Shown: positions 22,264 to 32,296, counted from the first letter of the stretch. The stretch: 64,000 bases of DNA from Siphonodentalium dalli (GCA_032622095.1 CP136066.1:7031784-7095783), one strand, 5' to 3'. The notes: a model not told the origin generated them from the sequence alone. Made by a program: numbers and translations.

Positions 22264-23637
22264 TAGATGGGAACGAATCATTTTGGGGTCTTTCGATCGA
22301 AAAACATCTTGGCGGCCATCTTGGATTTCAAGGTTGTGCCTTTAGTCTGATCTTCATGAAATTTGTCATGGATGTTAATATTGACATGTAGATGGGAACG
22401 AGTCATTTTTGGGTTGTTCGGCCAAAAAAACATGGCCGCCAGCAGCCATCTTGGATGTTACTCTTTGCATGACTAAATCCTTTGGCACGAGCTACAGATC
22501 GTAGCTTTGGTTGGATCTTCATGAAATTTGTCAAGGATGTTAACAATGACATGTAGATGGGAACGAGTCCTTTTGGTGTCATTCGGCCAAAAAAAATGGC
22601 GGCCAGCAGCCATCTTGGATTTTACTCTTTGCATGACTAAATCCTTTGGCGCGGGCTACAGGTCGTACCTTTGGTCTGATCTTTATGAAATTTGTCATAA
22701 ATGTTGACATTGACATGTAGATGGGAACGAGTCATTTTGGGGTCATTCGCCAAAAAACATCGCCGCTGGTGGCCATCTTGGATTTCAAAATTAAATCCAT
22801 TGGCGCGTTCTACAGGTCGTACTGTTTGTCTGATCATCATGAAATTTGTCATGGATGTTAATATTGACATGTAGATGGGAACGAGTCATTTTGGGGTTGT
22901 TCGACCAAAAAACATGGCCGCCAGCAGCCATCTTGGATTTTACTCTTTGCATGACTAAATTCTTTGGTGCAGGCTACAGGTTGTAGCTTTAGTTGGATCT
23001 TCATGAAATTTGTCATGGGTGTTAACAATGACATGCAGATGGGAACGAGTCCTTTTGGGGTCATTCGGCCAAAAAACATGGCCGCCAGCAGCCATCTTGG
23101 GTTTTACTCTTTGCATGACTAAATCCTTTGGCACGGGCTACATGTCGTACCTTTGGTCTGATCTTCATGAAATTTGTCATGGATGTTAACAATGACATGT
23201 ACCGGTAATTGGGAACAAGTTCTTTTGGAATAAACGGCCAAAAAACATGGCCGCTGGTGGCCATCTTGGATTTAAAAATTAAATCCATTGGTGCGGTCTA
23301 CAGGTTGTACTGTTCGTGTGATCATCATGAAATTTGTCATAGATGTTAATATTGACATGTAGATGGGAACGAGTTATTTGGGTTTGTTAGGCCAAAAAGC
23401 ATGGCCACCAGTAGCCATCTTGGATTTTACTCTTTGCATGACTAAATCCTTTGGCGCGGGCTACAGGTCGTAGCTTTGGTCGGATCTTCATGAAATTTGT
23501 CATAGATTTTAACAATGACATGTAGATGGGAACGAGTCCTTTTGGGGTCATTCGGCCAAAAAACATGGCCGCCAGCAGCCATCTTGGATTTTACTCTTTG
23601 CATGACTAAATCCTTTGGCACAGGCTACAGGTCCTTA

Positions 23638-24037
23638 CCCCGCTGGACAAAACAAGTGTCCATTGGCACCGCGGTGTATTTGCCGTTCGGCTGCGGTGTC
23701 ACAGTTTGTAACTGCAGTTGAGCACTGCGGCCGAACAGCAAGTACACTGCGGCCGAACGGCAAGTTCACTGCGTCCGAACGGCAACTACATGTACCCTCG
23801 CGGCCGAATGACATGTACATTTTTGGTTTGTATTTTCTTTTTTCAGTTTAATGAAAGTACATGTACACCGCGGCAACTACATGTACACCATGCCAAATAG
23901 CAAGTAAACCGCAGCCCAACTGTAGTTAGCCGGTGGAGCCGCGGTGTACCGGTACATGTAGTTGCATTTCGGCCGCGGTGGCAACGCTAACCGCACCGCA
24001 GTTACCGGTAAGTTGACACTTGTTTTGTCCAGCAGGG
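23638..24037. mobile_element. TA-flanked MITE family A, copy 3
   Basis: Inverted ends CCCGCTGGACAAAACAAG / CTTGTTTTGTCCAGCAGGG between TA dinucleotides, in a type B satellite unit. Inside are GCGGCCGAACGGCAAG subrepeats in both orientations and a TTCTTTTTTCAG tract. Confidence 0.88.
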
Positions 24038-24690
24038 TACTTTTGTCAGATCATTATGGAATTTGTAATTAATGTTGACATTGACATGTAGATGGGAATG
24101 AGTCATTTTGGGGTCATTCGGCCAAAAAACATGGCCGCCAGCAGCCATCTTGGGTTTTACTCTTTGCATGACTAAATCCTTTGGCACGGGCTACATGTCG
24201 TACCTTTGGTATGATCTTCATGAAATTTGTCATGGATGTTAACAATGACATGTACCGGTAGTTGGGAACAAGTTCTTTTGGAATAAACGGCCAAAAAACA
24301 TGGCCGCTGGTGGCCATCTTGGATTTCAAAATTAAATCCATTGGTGCGGTCTACAGGTTGTACTGTTCGTCTGATCATCATGAAATTTGTCATAGATGTT
24401 AATATTGACATGTAGATGGGAACGAGTTATTTGGGTTTGTTAGGCCAAAAAACATGGCCACCAGTAGCCATCTTGGATTTTACTCTTTGCATGACTAAAT
24501 CCTTTGGCGCGGGCTACAGGTCGTAGCTTTGGTCGGATCTTCATGAAATTTGTCATAGATTTTAACAATGACATGTAGATGGGAACGAGTCCTTTTGGGG
24601 TCATTCGGCCAAAAAACATGGCCGCCAGCAGCCATCTTGGATTTTACTCTTTGCATGACTAAATCCTTTGGCACAGGCTACAGGTCCTTA

Positions 24691-25078
24691 CCTCGCTGGA
24701 CAAAACAAGTGTCCATTGGCACCGCGGTGTATTTGCCGTTCGGCTGCGGTGTCACAGTTTGTAACTGCAGTTGAGCACTGCGGCCGAACAGCAAGTACAC
24801 TGCGGCCGAACGGCAAGTTCACTGCGTCCGAACGGCAACTACATGTACCCTCGCGGCCGAATGACATGTACATTTTTGGTTTGTATTTTCTTTTTTCAGT
24901 TTAATGAAAGTACATGTACACCGCGGCAACTACACCATGCCAAATAGCAAGTAAACCGCAGCCCAACTGTAGTTAGCCGGTGGAGCCGCGGTGTACCGGT
25001 ACATGTAGTTGCATTTCGGCCGCGGTGGCAACGCTAACCGCATCGCAGTTAAGTTGACACTTGTTTTGTCCAGCAGGG
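24691..25078. mobile_element. TA-flanked MITE family A, copy 4
   Basis: A duplicate of copy 3 made by the 1,053-bp duplication. It differs by small internal deletions, such as loss of ACATGTAC and CCGGTA pieces, and a few substitutions. Confidence 0.88.
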
Positions 25079-27159
25079 TACTTTTGTCAGATCATTATGG
25101 AATTTGTCATTAATGTTGACATTGACATGTAGATGGGAATGAGTCATCTTGGGGTCATTTGGCCAAAACACATGGCCGCTGGCAGCCATCTTTGATTTCA
25201 AAATTTAAATCAATTGGCGCGGTCTACAGGTCGTACTGTTTGTCTGATTATCATGAAATTTGTCATGGATGTTAATAATGAAAGGCTGATGGGAATGAGT
25301 CATTTTGGGTAGTTCGGCCAAAAAATCATGGCCATCATGAGCATCTTGGATTTTACTCTTTGCATGACTAAATCCTTTGGCACAGGCTACAGGTCGTAGG
25401 TCTGATCTTTATTAAATTTGTCATGAATGTTGATATTGACATGTAGATGGGAACGAGTCATTTTGGGGTCATCTGGCCAAAAAACATGGCTGCTGGCGGC
25501 TATCTTGGATTTCAAAATTCAATCCAATGGCGCGGGCTACAGGTCGTACTGTTCGTCTGATAATCATGAAATTTGTCATGGATGTTAATATTGACATGTA
25601 CAAATGTAGATGGGAACGAGTGATTTTGGGGTCGTTCAGCCAAAACACATGGCCGCCAGCAGCCATCTTGGATTTTACTCTTTGCATGACTAAATTCTTT
25701 GGCGCGGGCTACAGGTTGTGGCTTTGGTCAGAACTTCATGAAATTTGTCATGGATGTTAACAATGACATGTAGATGGGAACGAGTGATTTTGGGGTCGTT
25801 CGGTCAAAAAACATGGCCGCCAGCAGCCATCTTGGATTTTACTCTTTGCATGACTAAATCCTTTGGCGCGGGCTACAGGTCGTACCTTTGGTCTGATCTT
25901 TATGAAATTTGTTATGAATGTTGATATTGACATGTAGATGGGAATGAGTCATTTTGGGGTCATACGACCAAAAAACACGGCCACTGGCGGCCATCTTGGA
26001 TTTCAAAATTCAATCCATTGGCACGGGCTACAGGTCGTACTGTTCGTCTGATCATCATGATATTTATCATGGATGTTAATATTAACATGTAGATGGGAAC
26101 GAGTGTTTTTGGGGTCATTTGTCTAAAAAACATGTCCGCCAGCAGCCATATTGGATTTTACTCTTTGCATGACTAAATCCTTTGGTGCGGGCTACAGGTC
26201 GTAGCTTTGGTCGGAACTTCATGAAATTTGTCATGGATGTTAACAATGACATGTAGATGGGAAACGAGTTATTTTGGGGTCGTTCAGCCGAAAAACATGG
26301 CCGCCAGCAGCCATCTTGGATTTTACTCTTTGCATGACTAAATCCATTGGCACAGGCTACAGGTCGTACCTTTGATCAGATCATTATGAGATTTGTAAAG
26401 GCTGTAGATGGGAACAGTTCATTTTGGGGTAGTTCGGAAAAAAACATGGCTGCCATTGGCCATTTTAGAATTTACTCTTTGCATCAATAAATCCTCTGGC
26501 ACACCATAATCACCACATCCCTGATCCGATCATTATGAAACCTGTCATGAATGTTGATATTGACATGTACATCTAGTCTTACTTAGACATTTCAATTAGC
26601 ACCTTTCCTATTACTCCATTTACTGTCAACCATTAAATCATTCCCCTACTAAGTTGAGCTACAGTGTCATTGACACTTTCATTACATTTGTCATGGATGT
26701 TAAAATTGACATGTAGATGGGAAACGAGTAATTTTGGGGTTCTTCGGCCAAAAACATGGCCACCAGCAGCCATCTTGGATTATACTCTTTGCATGACTAA
26801 ATTCTTTGTCAAGGGCTACAAGTCGAATCTTTGGTCCAATCATCATGAGATTTGTCATGGATGTTAACAATTACATGTAGATGGGAAAAGATTCATTTTA
26901 AATTCAACCAAAAAACCAGCCATTTTGTATTTTACTCTTTACACAACTAAATCCTTTGACACGGGCTACATGTCGTATCTTTTGTCGGATCATCATGAAA
27001 TTTGTGAGGGATGTTAACAATGACATGTAAATAGGAAGGAATCTTTTTTGGGTCATTTGCCAAAAAACATGGTTGTCGTGGCCATCTTTGATTTTAATCT
27101 TTGCATAACTAGGCCTTTCAACTTTCCACATTCCTAATCGCTCCATTAACTGTAACACA

Positions 27160-27790
27160 TGAAATTATTCCCTGTCCACGTTAGCTACAGTGCCATTGAC
27201 ACTTTGATAATTACATTTCAGTCAATTCACATTTTCAGCTGCATATACATGTATATGTAAACCAATTTCATCATTAAAGAAATTGCAAATTCATCGTTGA
27301 TTCCATCATCTCAATATTTCATTAAAGTGAGACTTTATGTTCACACATTGATTCATTCAGGCAACATTTTCTCCATTTCTACACTGTTCATTGCATTGAT
27401 CGTCTTCAATGGGGATAATCTATAATTCTATATGTATATCATCGTTAACTATTAAAGTGACATTTCTCTTCCACCCAATCGATATTGCATTAAAATGACG
27501 CTTCATATTCATTACACTTCATTCAATAATTTCTGTTTCTACATCACTTATTGCATTGATTGCCTTCAGGTAAGGTAAGCTATGTCCGACTCAAATATTA
27601 AAGTGACGCATCATATTCACTACACTTCATTCAATAATTTCTTTTTCTACATAGTTTACATGTATTGCATTGATTGCCTGCAGCTAAGGTAATCTATGTC
27701 CGACTCAAATAATACAAATATTAAAGGCATTCCATTTCCATCCATTAATTCTAAGGAAACTTCTGCTGTGATATATATATGTATATATGC
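27160..27790 (+). repeat. Tandem AT-rich repeat of about 125 bp
   Basis: Around 27,300-27,740 about three units share ATTAAAGTGAC, CACTTCATTCAATAATTTCT, GCATTGATTGCC and CTATGTCCGACTCAAAT. The first is weak. No coding potential seen. Confidence 0.6.
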
Positions 27791-27793
27791 ATA

Positions 27794-28296
27794 CAGGGTA
27801 CTACATGTGCTACACCACTCGGATAAATGTCTGACATCACACTAAAATACCATGTTATAACTTGAATTTATATATTCGTAATCGTATATAGTCACCAATA
27901 GCTGGGTTACTTCCGTAGTACCTGACATTGCCCATCTAGCGAACTATTCAAACCCAACAGGCCTGGTTGATTTCGCTGTGGGATGATGGTTCACTTCCAT
28001 CCTCAAGCTAATTATGCCATTTCATGGCATAATTTTGTTCTGACGTGCAGGGGTAGATATGCTTGAGGCCCCACCACAGTTCAATTCACACCAGGTTCTC
28101 AGCTATTATTATCTTATGTTCGAACATTAATGCTGGGTTTGAATAGTTCACTATATGGGCAATGTCCGTTACTACGGTGGTAATCCGGCTATTGGTGACT
28201 ATATACGATTACGAATATATCAATCCAAGTTCTAGCATGGTATTTGTGTGACGACACAGACATTTCTCCGAGTGGTGTAGCACATGAAGTACCCTG
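27794..28296. mobile_element. Palindromic TA-flanked MITE, family B
   Basis: Ends CAGGGTACTACATGTGC / GCACATGAAGTACCCTG sit between TA dinucleotides (27,792-27,793 and 28,297-28,298). The inverted arms extend over most of the element, sharing CGTAATCGTATATAGTCACC and GTTTGAATAGTTC-type words. The 503 bp hold no transposase. Confidence 0.85.
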
Positions 28297-28474
28297 TACG
28301 GAACATCCTATAATTATTGTAACATTGAACTTAATGATCAACTTGGTGGTTGCTCCATTACGTGTCACGTACGATCATATTAGTGATCACTCGTGCTCCA
28401 GTTACGAAATATCAACTGTTAATAATAATGGAGGCATAATTTACATACAATTATTTTATTTACAATGAATTAAA

Positions 28475-29446
28475 TTACATGGGTACAAAAACGTTTCGGT
28501 CTTTGTCAATGATCATGTGTGCTGGGAAAGTTCCGTAAACTAAGATGACTGCTGTTTCTGGCAAAGCTTCACTAAAACGCATATCCAACTGTACAACGCC
28601 TTTATTTATCGAGGCCGTGTCTTCTCCATAAGGTTCGATGCAGAATATGGTGTATCCTTCTTTATATTCTTGTCTATTGATCAATGCTCCTGGGAAAGCA
28701 CGCACTAAATTATGATACGCATCCAAATAATCATTCTTTTTAAAGTTCATAGTCAATGGGCGACTCGGAACTGATTGGCCATCAACAGTAAATGCTAAAT
28801 AATTGCAGTTAAAATTCTGGAAATTAAAAGGATTTTTGGTGTAATCACCATTCAACGCCGTCGCATCCATCATTACTATTAGGGCCTTTTGAGGCACACC
28901 ATTTTGGAAGACGTTAGACGCTGTGAAATTAAATGCTCCTTTGGCTATGGAGAAAGCTTTGATAATAGATTTGTTGTATGGGTATATAGCATCCTTGCTT
29001 GTGAGCGTTCTTTCCACGTAATCTTCATTATCAGTCTTAACGAAACACACCTACAATTTGGCTTGAGTGATCTTTACTTTGTAACTGGCATTAGCGTCAA
29101 TACTCATTAAAGAAAAGGCGTGTTTGCTAGGCCACAATGTTATTCGGACTGGAATTCCATTCAACAAATAATGCGATTGTTGACACAGATCATGCGTAAT
29201 AGGGCCTGAAAGGGACACCTCTGCATTATCGTCGAAAAACGCTTTTCTCTGTATTAGACCAGAATTTATTGTAGTTGACTCCATGCGACCTTTGTGGTCC
29301 CTCACATATAGTCGTTCAGTAAGGCTATATTTTTGTTGATTGCTCGTTGATTCTAGTATAGTATCCAAATAAGCTTTATATGGGTAAAAAGGCCCCAGCG
29401 AACCCATTGGGGTATTTTGAATAATAAGACGCAATCCAATGAGTCA
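28475..29446 (-). pseudogene. Polinton major capsid protein, truncated with in-frame stop
   Basis: The frame opens only at about 29,446. It has conserved double jelly-roll words of Polinton/adenovirus-type hexons, such as PYKAYLDTIL and HYLLNGIPVRITL. A TAG stop (29,051-29,053) follows, and the same frame continues to 28,475 with the second barrel, including YTKNPFNFQNFN and AVILVYGTF, ending in a natural-looking C-terminus. The two parts total about 320 codons, short of a full hexon-like protein: the N-terminal part is missing at the junction with the penton gene. The role would be the main shell of the virion. Unless the stop is suppressed, no complete product can form. A polyadenylation signal (AATAAA on the minus strand) lies near 28,455. 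Confidence 0.85.
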
Positions 29447-29793
29447 ATTTCTATGCTTTTCAAATTTTCATCCATTAGATATATCCTTATAAAGTTTGAG
29501 GGTCCTACTGTGACTGGAACCGGTATACTTCCCGCGAAGTCGCCCCCACCATCCGTGTATATAACCCTCAGCACTTGAAGAGATTGAGTAGGCAGTCTGG
29601 ATGCTTGACAAAGGTCACAGCATACATAAATTATTCTATTATGAGGTTTTGGGGTCATAGATATTTGTTCCAATGTGACTGTCCATCCACTATTCAGATT
29701 TAAATTCGATGGTAGTGGTACAGTAAAATCTCCACCCCCATTGTCTGGAAAATAATCTTTGTATTTATCACTTGAAATGTATAATCTCATCAT
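29353..29793 (-). CDS. Polinton penton (minor capsid) protein, C-end altered
   Basis: ATG start, overlapping the integrase stop by 4 bases. The N-terminal half has the typical minor-capsid pattern: YFPDNGGGDFTVPLP, then a beta-rich segment with GWTVTLEQISM and IIYVCCDLCQ. It continues through FIRIYLMDENLK to about residue 120. The last 25 or so residues read through the truncated start of the capsid gene in another frame, so the natural end is probably lost with the deletion that removed the capsid N-terminus. Known function: pentameric vertex of the icosahedral capsid. The single jelly-roll assignment is by pattern only. Confidence 0.75.
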   Translation of the reverse strand: MMRLYISSDKYKDYFPDNGGGDFTVPLPSNLNLNSGWTVTLEQISMTPKPHNRIIYVCCDLCQASRLPTQSLQVLRVIYTDGGGDFAGSIPVPVTVGPSNFIRIYLMDENLKSIEIDSLDCVLLFKIPQWVRWGLFTHIKLIWILY

Positions 29794-30868
29794 CCGTAAT
29801 TAACTAGGTCACCCTCAGGAATCCAGCTGTCGAATTTTGGACCCCAGTGTAACCACCTGACTAATAAACGTCCTCTGTTTTTCTTCACTATCTTTTTTAT
29901 TTTGAATACAGTATCTTGAGTTACGATTACCAGCTGTAACTCTTGTTCGTAAAATGAGCCAGTCAAAGCTTCGCCATCCCAATCTGTTAGTTTGTAGACA
30001 TTAATGTTATCTCTTCTATATCTCTTTACAACCTCGAATATTTCTCCAGTAAACTTTTGATAAAATTCCTTTTCATGCACGTCTTTTAGCTGTGATATTC
30101 TTACTTTATCTCCCGGTTTGAAAACGTATGGCTTTACTGGTCTATCTTTACGTTTAATAGCCTGTACATATCTAATTTCAGAAGCATTGTCCTTATTAAC
30201 CTGCGAAGGGGGTCTACCAATTGACCTATGTATACTTTTATTATAACTTTGAATTATATTCTGTAAAACTGAGCTATAGTCTGACCCAGCATTGTGCACC
30301 ATAAATCTGTAAATACGATTTTTTAGGGTTCGTATTAATCTCTCCGCATAATTAGCTTTCGTTTCATTATCCGTGATTAAATGTTTTATTTTTTCTCTTT
30401 TCAACACACGTTTAACTAACGCATTGTCATACTCGCCGCCTCGATCAGTTCTAATTATAGCCGGTCTTCGGGTTTCATTAGCAAATATGTCTTCGAATGC
30501 TGCACTCACATTTTTGGCGTTTTTTTTTTCAAAGCTCGAACCCACGCGAATCTGGAGAACACGTCTATACACACCAATATGTATCTGAACTGGCTGCCCG
30601 TTGCATTCATATCCGCCAAATCCGAATCCCATAATGAGTCAATATTGTCCGTTATGACTCGACTGCGTGGAAATTTAAGTCGGCGTGGTCTAACTAACCC
30701 GTATGATTCTTGAGAAGCTAGCCAATTTCTTATCTTTTTACGACTTATAACACGCAAGCCAGCATTTTTTACAGACCTGTATAATCTCTCCACTCCACCG
30801 AAGCTTCCCGTGTTACTGGGATCATAGTAAACTGTTTTCAAGTATTCATCCATCGTTGCACAATTCAA
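29790..30868 (-). pseudogene. Polinton integrase, frame shifted at an A10 run
   Basis: The first frame (30,868-30,506) has the N-terminal region and the first catalytic Asp (about residue 83, in DSDLADM). The second (from about 30,530 to 29,790) has the second Asp (RTDRGGEY) and, 34 residues on, the Glu (NYAERLIRTLK), then a C-terminal chromodomain-like segment (RLLVRWLHWG...FDSWIPEGDL). The two meet at a run of ten A on the minus strand (30,529-30,520), displaced by -1. Role: insertion of element DNA into the host. The run could allow ribosomal or polymerase slippage; otherwise the gene is broken. Its start overlaps the TBP-like gene end by 23 bases. Confidence 0.85.
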
Positions 30869-31361
30869 GTTCCATAATCACAGGGAATATGATATTATCT
30901 ATATCTCGTTGTCTTTTGACACCCGTTATTAATATTTTGCCACTAGAATGACAGGTGAAATTTATATCGTTTCTCTTCAACATTAAACCAGGGAATAACT
31001 CAGGTTCATAACAACCAACCATGATATGCGAAATCCTACTTAAGTTCAGTTTATGTCCGAGGTTGTGAGTCATTGATGAAGTAACGACTTTAATATAACT
31101 CATATGAACATGATGGCCACTTTTTTGAATTATTCTAGCGTATCTTCTTAACTTCTTGATAGCAGCCTCTCGTTTGGTTGCTGCACCCATAAATAATAGT
31201 TGACCATTTCTGTACAACCAGCAACATCCACCGATCAATCTATTTTTCCATATCATTATTTTAGAGTTGTATACAGTATTACACAATTTATTAGTAAGCT
31301 GCACCAGGTTGGGTTTAAAACCCATATTGCCAGAAATAACGAAGTTTGTATAACGTACCAT
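30846..31361 (-). CDS. TATA-binding-protein homologue in Polinton
   Basis: An intact 171-residue frame with ATG. It consists of two imperfect repeats, as in the TBP saddle. Repeat 1 (about 3-82) holds NGQLLFMGAATKREA and RYARIIQKSG. Repeat 2 (about 89-168) holds YEPELFPGLMLKR (118-130) and SSGKILITGVKR. The YEPELFPGL word is the same as in eukaryotic TBP, where its Phe wedges into the minor groove of the TATA box. The matching Phe-containing stretch in repeat 1 is not conserved, so DNA bending may be asymmetric. There is no N-terminal extension beyond the core. It lies between the membrane protein and integrase genes, in the compact minus-strand block. Likely role (inference): recruiting host TFIIB and RNA polymerase II to element promoters, or competing with host TBP. 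Confidence 0.85.
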   Translation of the reverse strand: MVRYTNFVISGNMGFKPNLVQLTNKLCNTVYNSKIMIWKNRLIGGCCWLYRNGQLLFMGAATKREAAIKKLRRYARIIQKSGHHVHMSYIKVVTSSMTHNLGHKLNLSRISHIMVGCYEPELFPGLMLKRNDINFTCHSSGKILITGVKRQRDIDNIIFPVIMELELCNDG

Positions 31362-31399
31362 TTCGGTGTAGTAAACATATATTTAAAATGTTATGTCTT

Positions 31400-31648
31400 T
31401 TATACTCGTACCGGGGTGGGCTTATTATCTATTGTAGGTGTAGGCAGGGCGATACCAATACCAGAACTCAACAGAGAAACCCATAAAGTTTTAGGCTCCT
31501 TATCTAGTGATAAATTTACAATAGCTGTGATGATTACAATATAGATTATAATCATCTGGCAGAAATACACCATTTCGGACCTCGGAACCTTCTGACCCAA
31601 CCAATCCCACTTTTCTGATACACGTTCAGAGTCCATTTTTGTTTTCAC
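31400..31648 (-). CDS. Small Polinton membrane protein
   Basis: 82 residues from ATG. A polar N-terminus with WDWLGQKVPR is followed by a strong membrane segment (about 26-48, MVYFCQMIIIYIVIITAIV) and a second hydrophobic stretch (about 54-70) with LLSSGIGIALP. Small proteins with this layout and similar words recur in animal Polintons, to my knowledge, but their function is unknown; a virion membrane or lytic role is only a guess. It begins 24 bases after the BIR-RING stop. Confidence 0.65.
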   Translation of the reverse strand: MKTKMDSERVSEKWDWLGQKVPRSEMVYFCQMIIIYIVIITAIVNLSLDKEPKTLWVSLLSSGIGIALPTPTIDNKPTPVRV

Positions 31649-31672
31649 CTTGAATGGCTACCGTTAATATCC

Positions 31673-32296
31673 TTATAATAAGAAAACTTTCGTCATAGCA
31701 GTTACGTTTTGTCTGCATACAGGACATTTTTCTAGCGCTACTGCACACATCTTACACGAACAAACATGGGAACACGGAAGCAAACAAATATTTTTTGGGC
31801 CATCCAAACATATAATGCACGGGTCATTACGTGTTATTTCGTTATCATAAGTAGCAAACGACGTGTGGTTTGTATCAATAGTAGCGTCGGGGGTATCGCG
31901 TCTGTTCGGGTCCTCTTCAGCCAAAAGTGCATCTATTTGACTCTCACTCAGGTGTTGACTGAAACTTGTACCGAAGCCACAGTCTCTCTTGACGAAATCG
32001 AAGAATCGAACGAGGTTACATTGAGGGTAATATGTCCTATGTTCATCAAGGGGTATTTCTCCACTTTTCCATTTGAATAAACCACCACCGCACTGGAAAC
32101 ACTTGACCCTGTCGTCGTAACCTATATAATATAACCCAGCTTCAGCCATTTTTTCAACAGGTATTACATCATTCCATCCCCCATATGTTAGTAATCTCGA
32201 ACTTTTAGACGCCATGTCTGGACGCCTAGGTATAGATTTAGGAAATATTCCATAATAAGTGGTCCAACACAAATCAGAAATGGGGGGAATATCCAT
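31673..32296 (-). CDS. BIR-RING inhibitor-of-apoptosis protein in Polinton
   Basis: Intact, 207 residues. A BIR domain (about 31-98) keeps all four zinc ligands: Cys66, Cys69, His86 and Cys93. A linker follows, then a C-terminal RING (about 160-194) with all eight ligands: Cys160, 163, 175, His177, Cys181, 184, 191 and 194. This is the layout of short IAPs, which bind caspases or IAP antagonists through BIR and act as ubiquitin ligases through RING. It stands between structural genes of the element on the same strand, so it is most likely a captured host gene serving to delay cell death. Whether it blocks caspases cannot be read from sequence. Confidence 0.9.
   Translation of the reverse strand: MDIPPISDLCWTTYYGIFPKSIPRRPDMASKSSRLLTYGGWNDVIPVEKMAEAGLYYIGYDDRVKCFQCGGGLFKWKSGEIPLDEHRTYYPQCNLVRFFDFVKRDCGFGTSFSQHLSESQIDALLAEEDPNRRDTPDATIDTNHTSFATYDNEITRNDPCIICLDGPKNICLLPCSHVCSCKMCAVALEKCPVCRQNVTAMTKVFLL

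Larger units (their letters stand above)
23055..25150 (+). repeat. 1,053-bp tandem duplication within satellite
   Basis: Two nearly identical 1,053-bp segments (about 23,055-24,107 and 24,108-25,150) each contain satellite units plus one MITE at the same offset, including identical flanks. Approximate ends are set by where the two copies stop matching. It fits unequal crossing-over between satellite units after the MITE inserted. Confidence 0.85.
22264..27150 (+). repeat. Satellite array, about 160-bp units, B-B-A order
   Basis: More than twenty head-to-tail units carry GACATGTAGATGGGAACGAG, GCCATCTTGGATT and ATGAAATTTGTCATGGATG. Two unit types exist. Type B (about 165 bp) has TTTTACTCTTTGCATGAC; type A (about 155 bp) has TTCAAAATTAAATCCATTGG. 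They follow mostly a B-B-A order from 22.4 to 26.3 kb, giving a higher-order period of about 480 bp. Units near 26.4-27.1 kb are more decayed. MITE copies 2, 3 and 4 are inserted in it. No protein coding is supported; the frames across it are repeats. Confidence 0.9.

Noticed and set aside
22264-27150. CRISPR-like array (regular repeats of about 160 bp)
   Set aside because: The units are head-to-tail satellite copies without unique spacers, in an animal genome.
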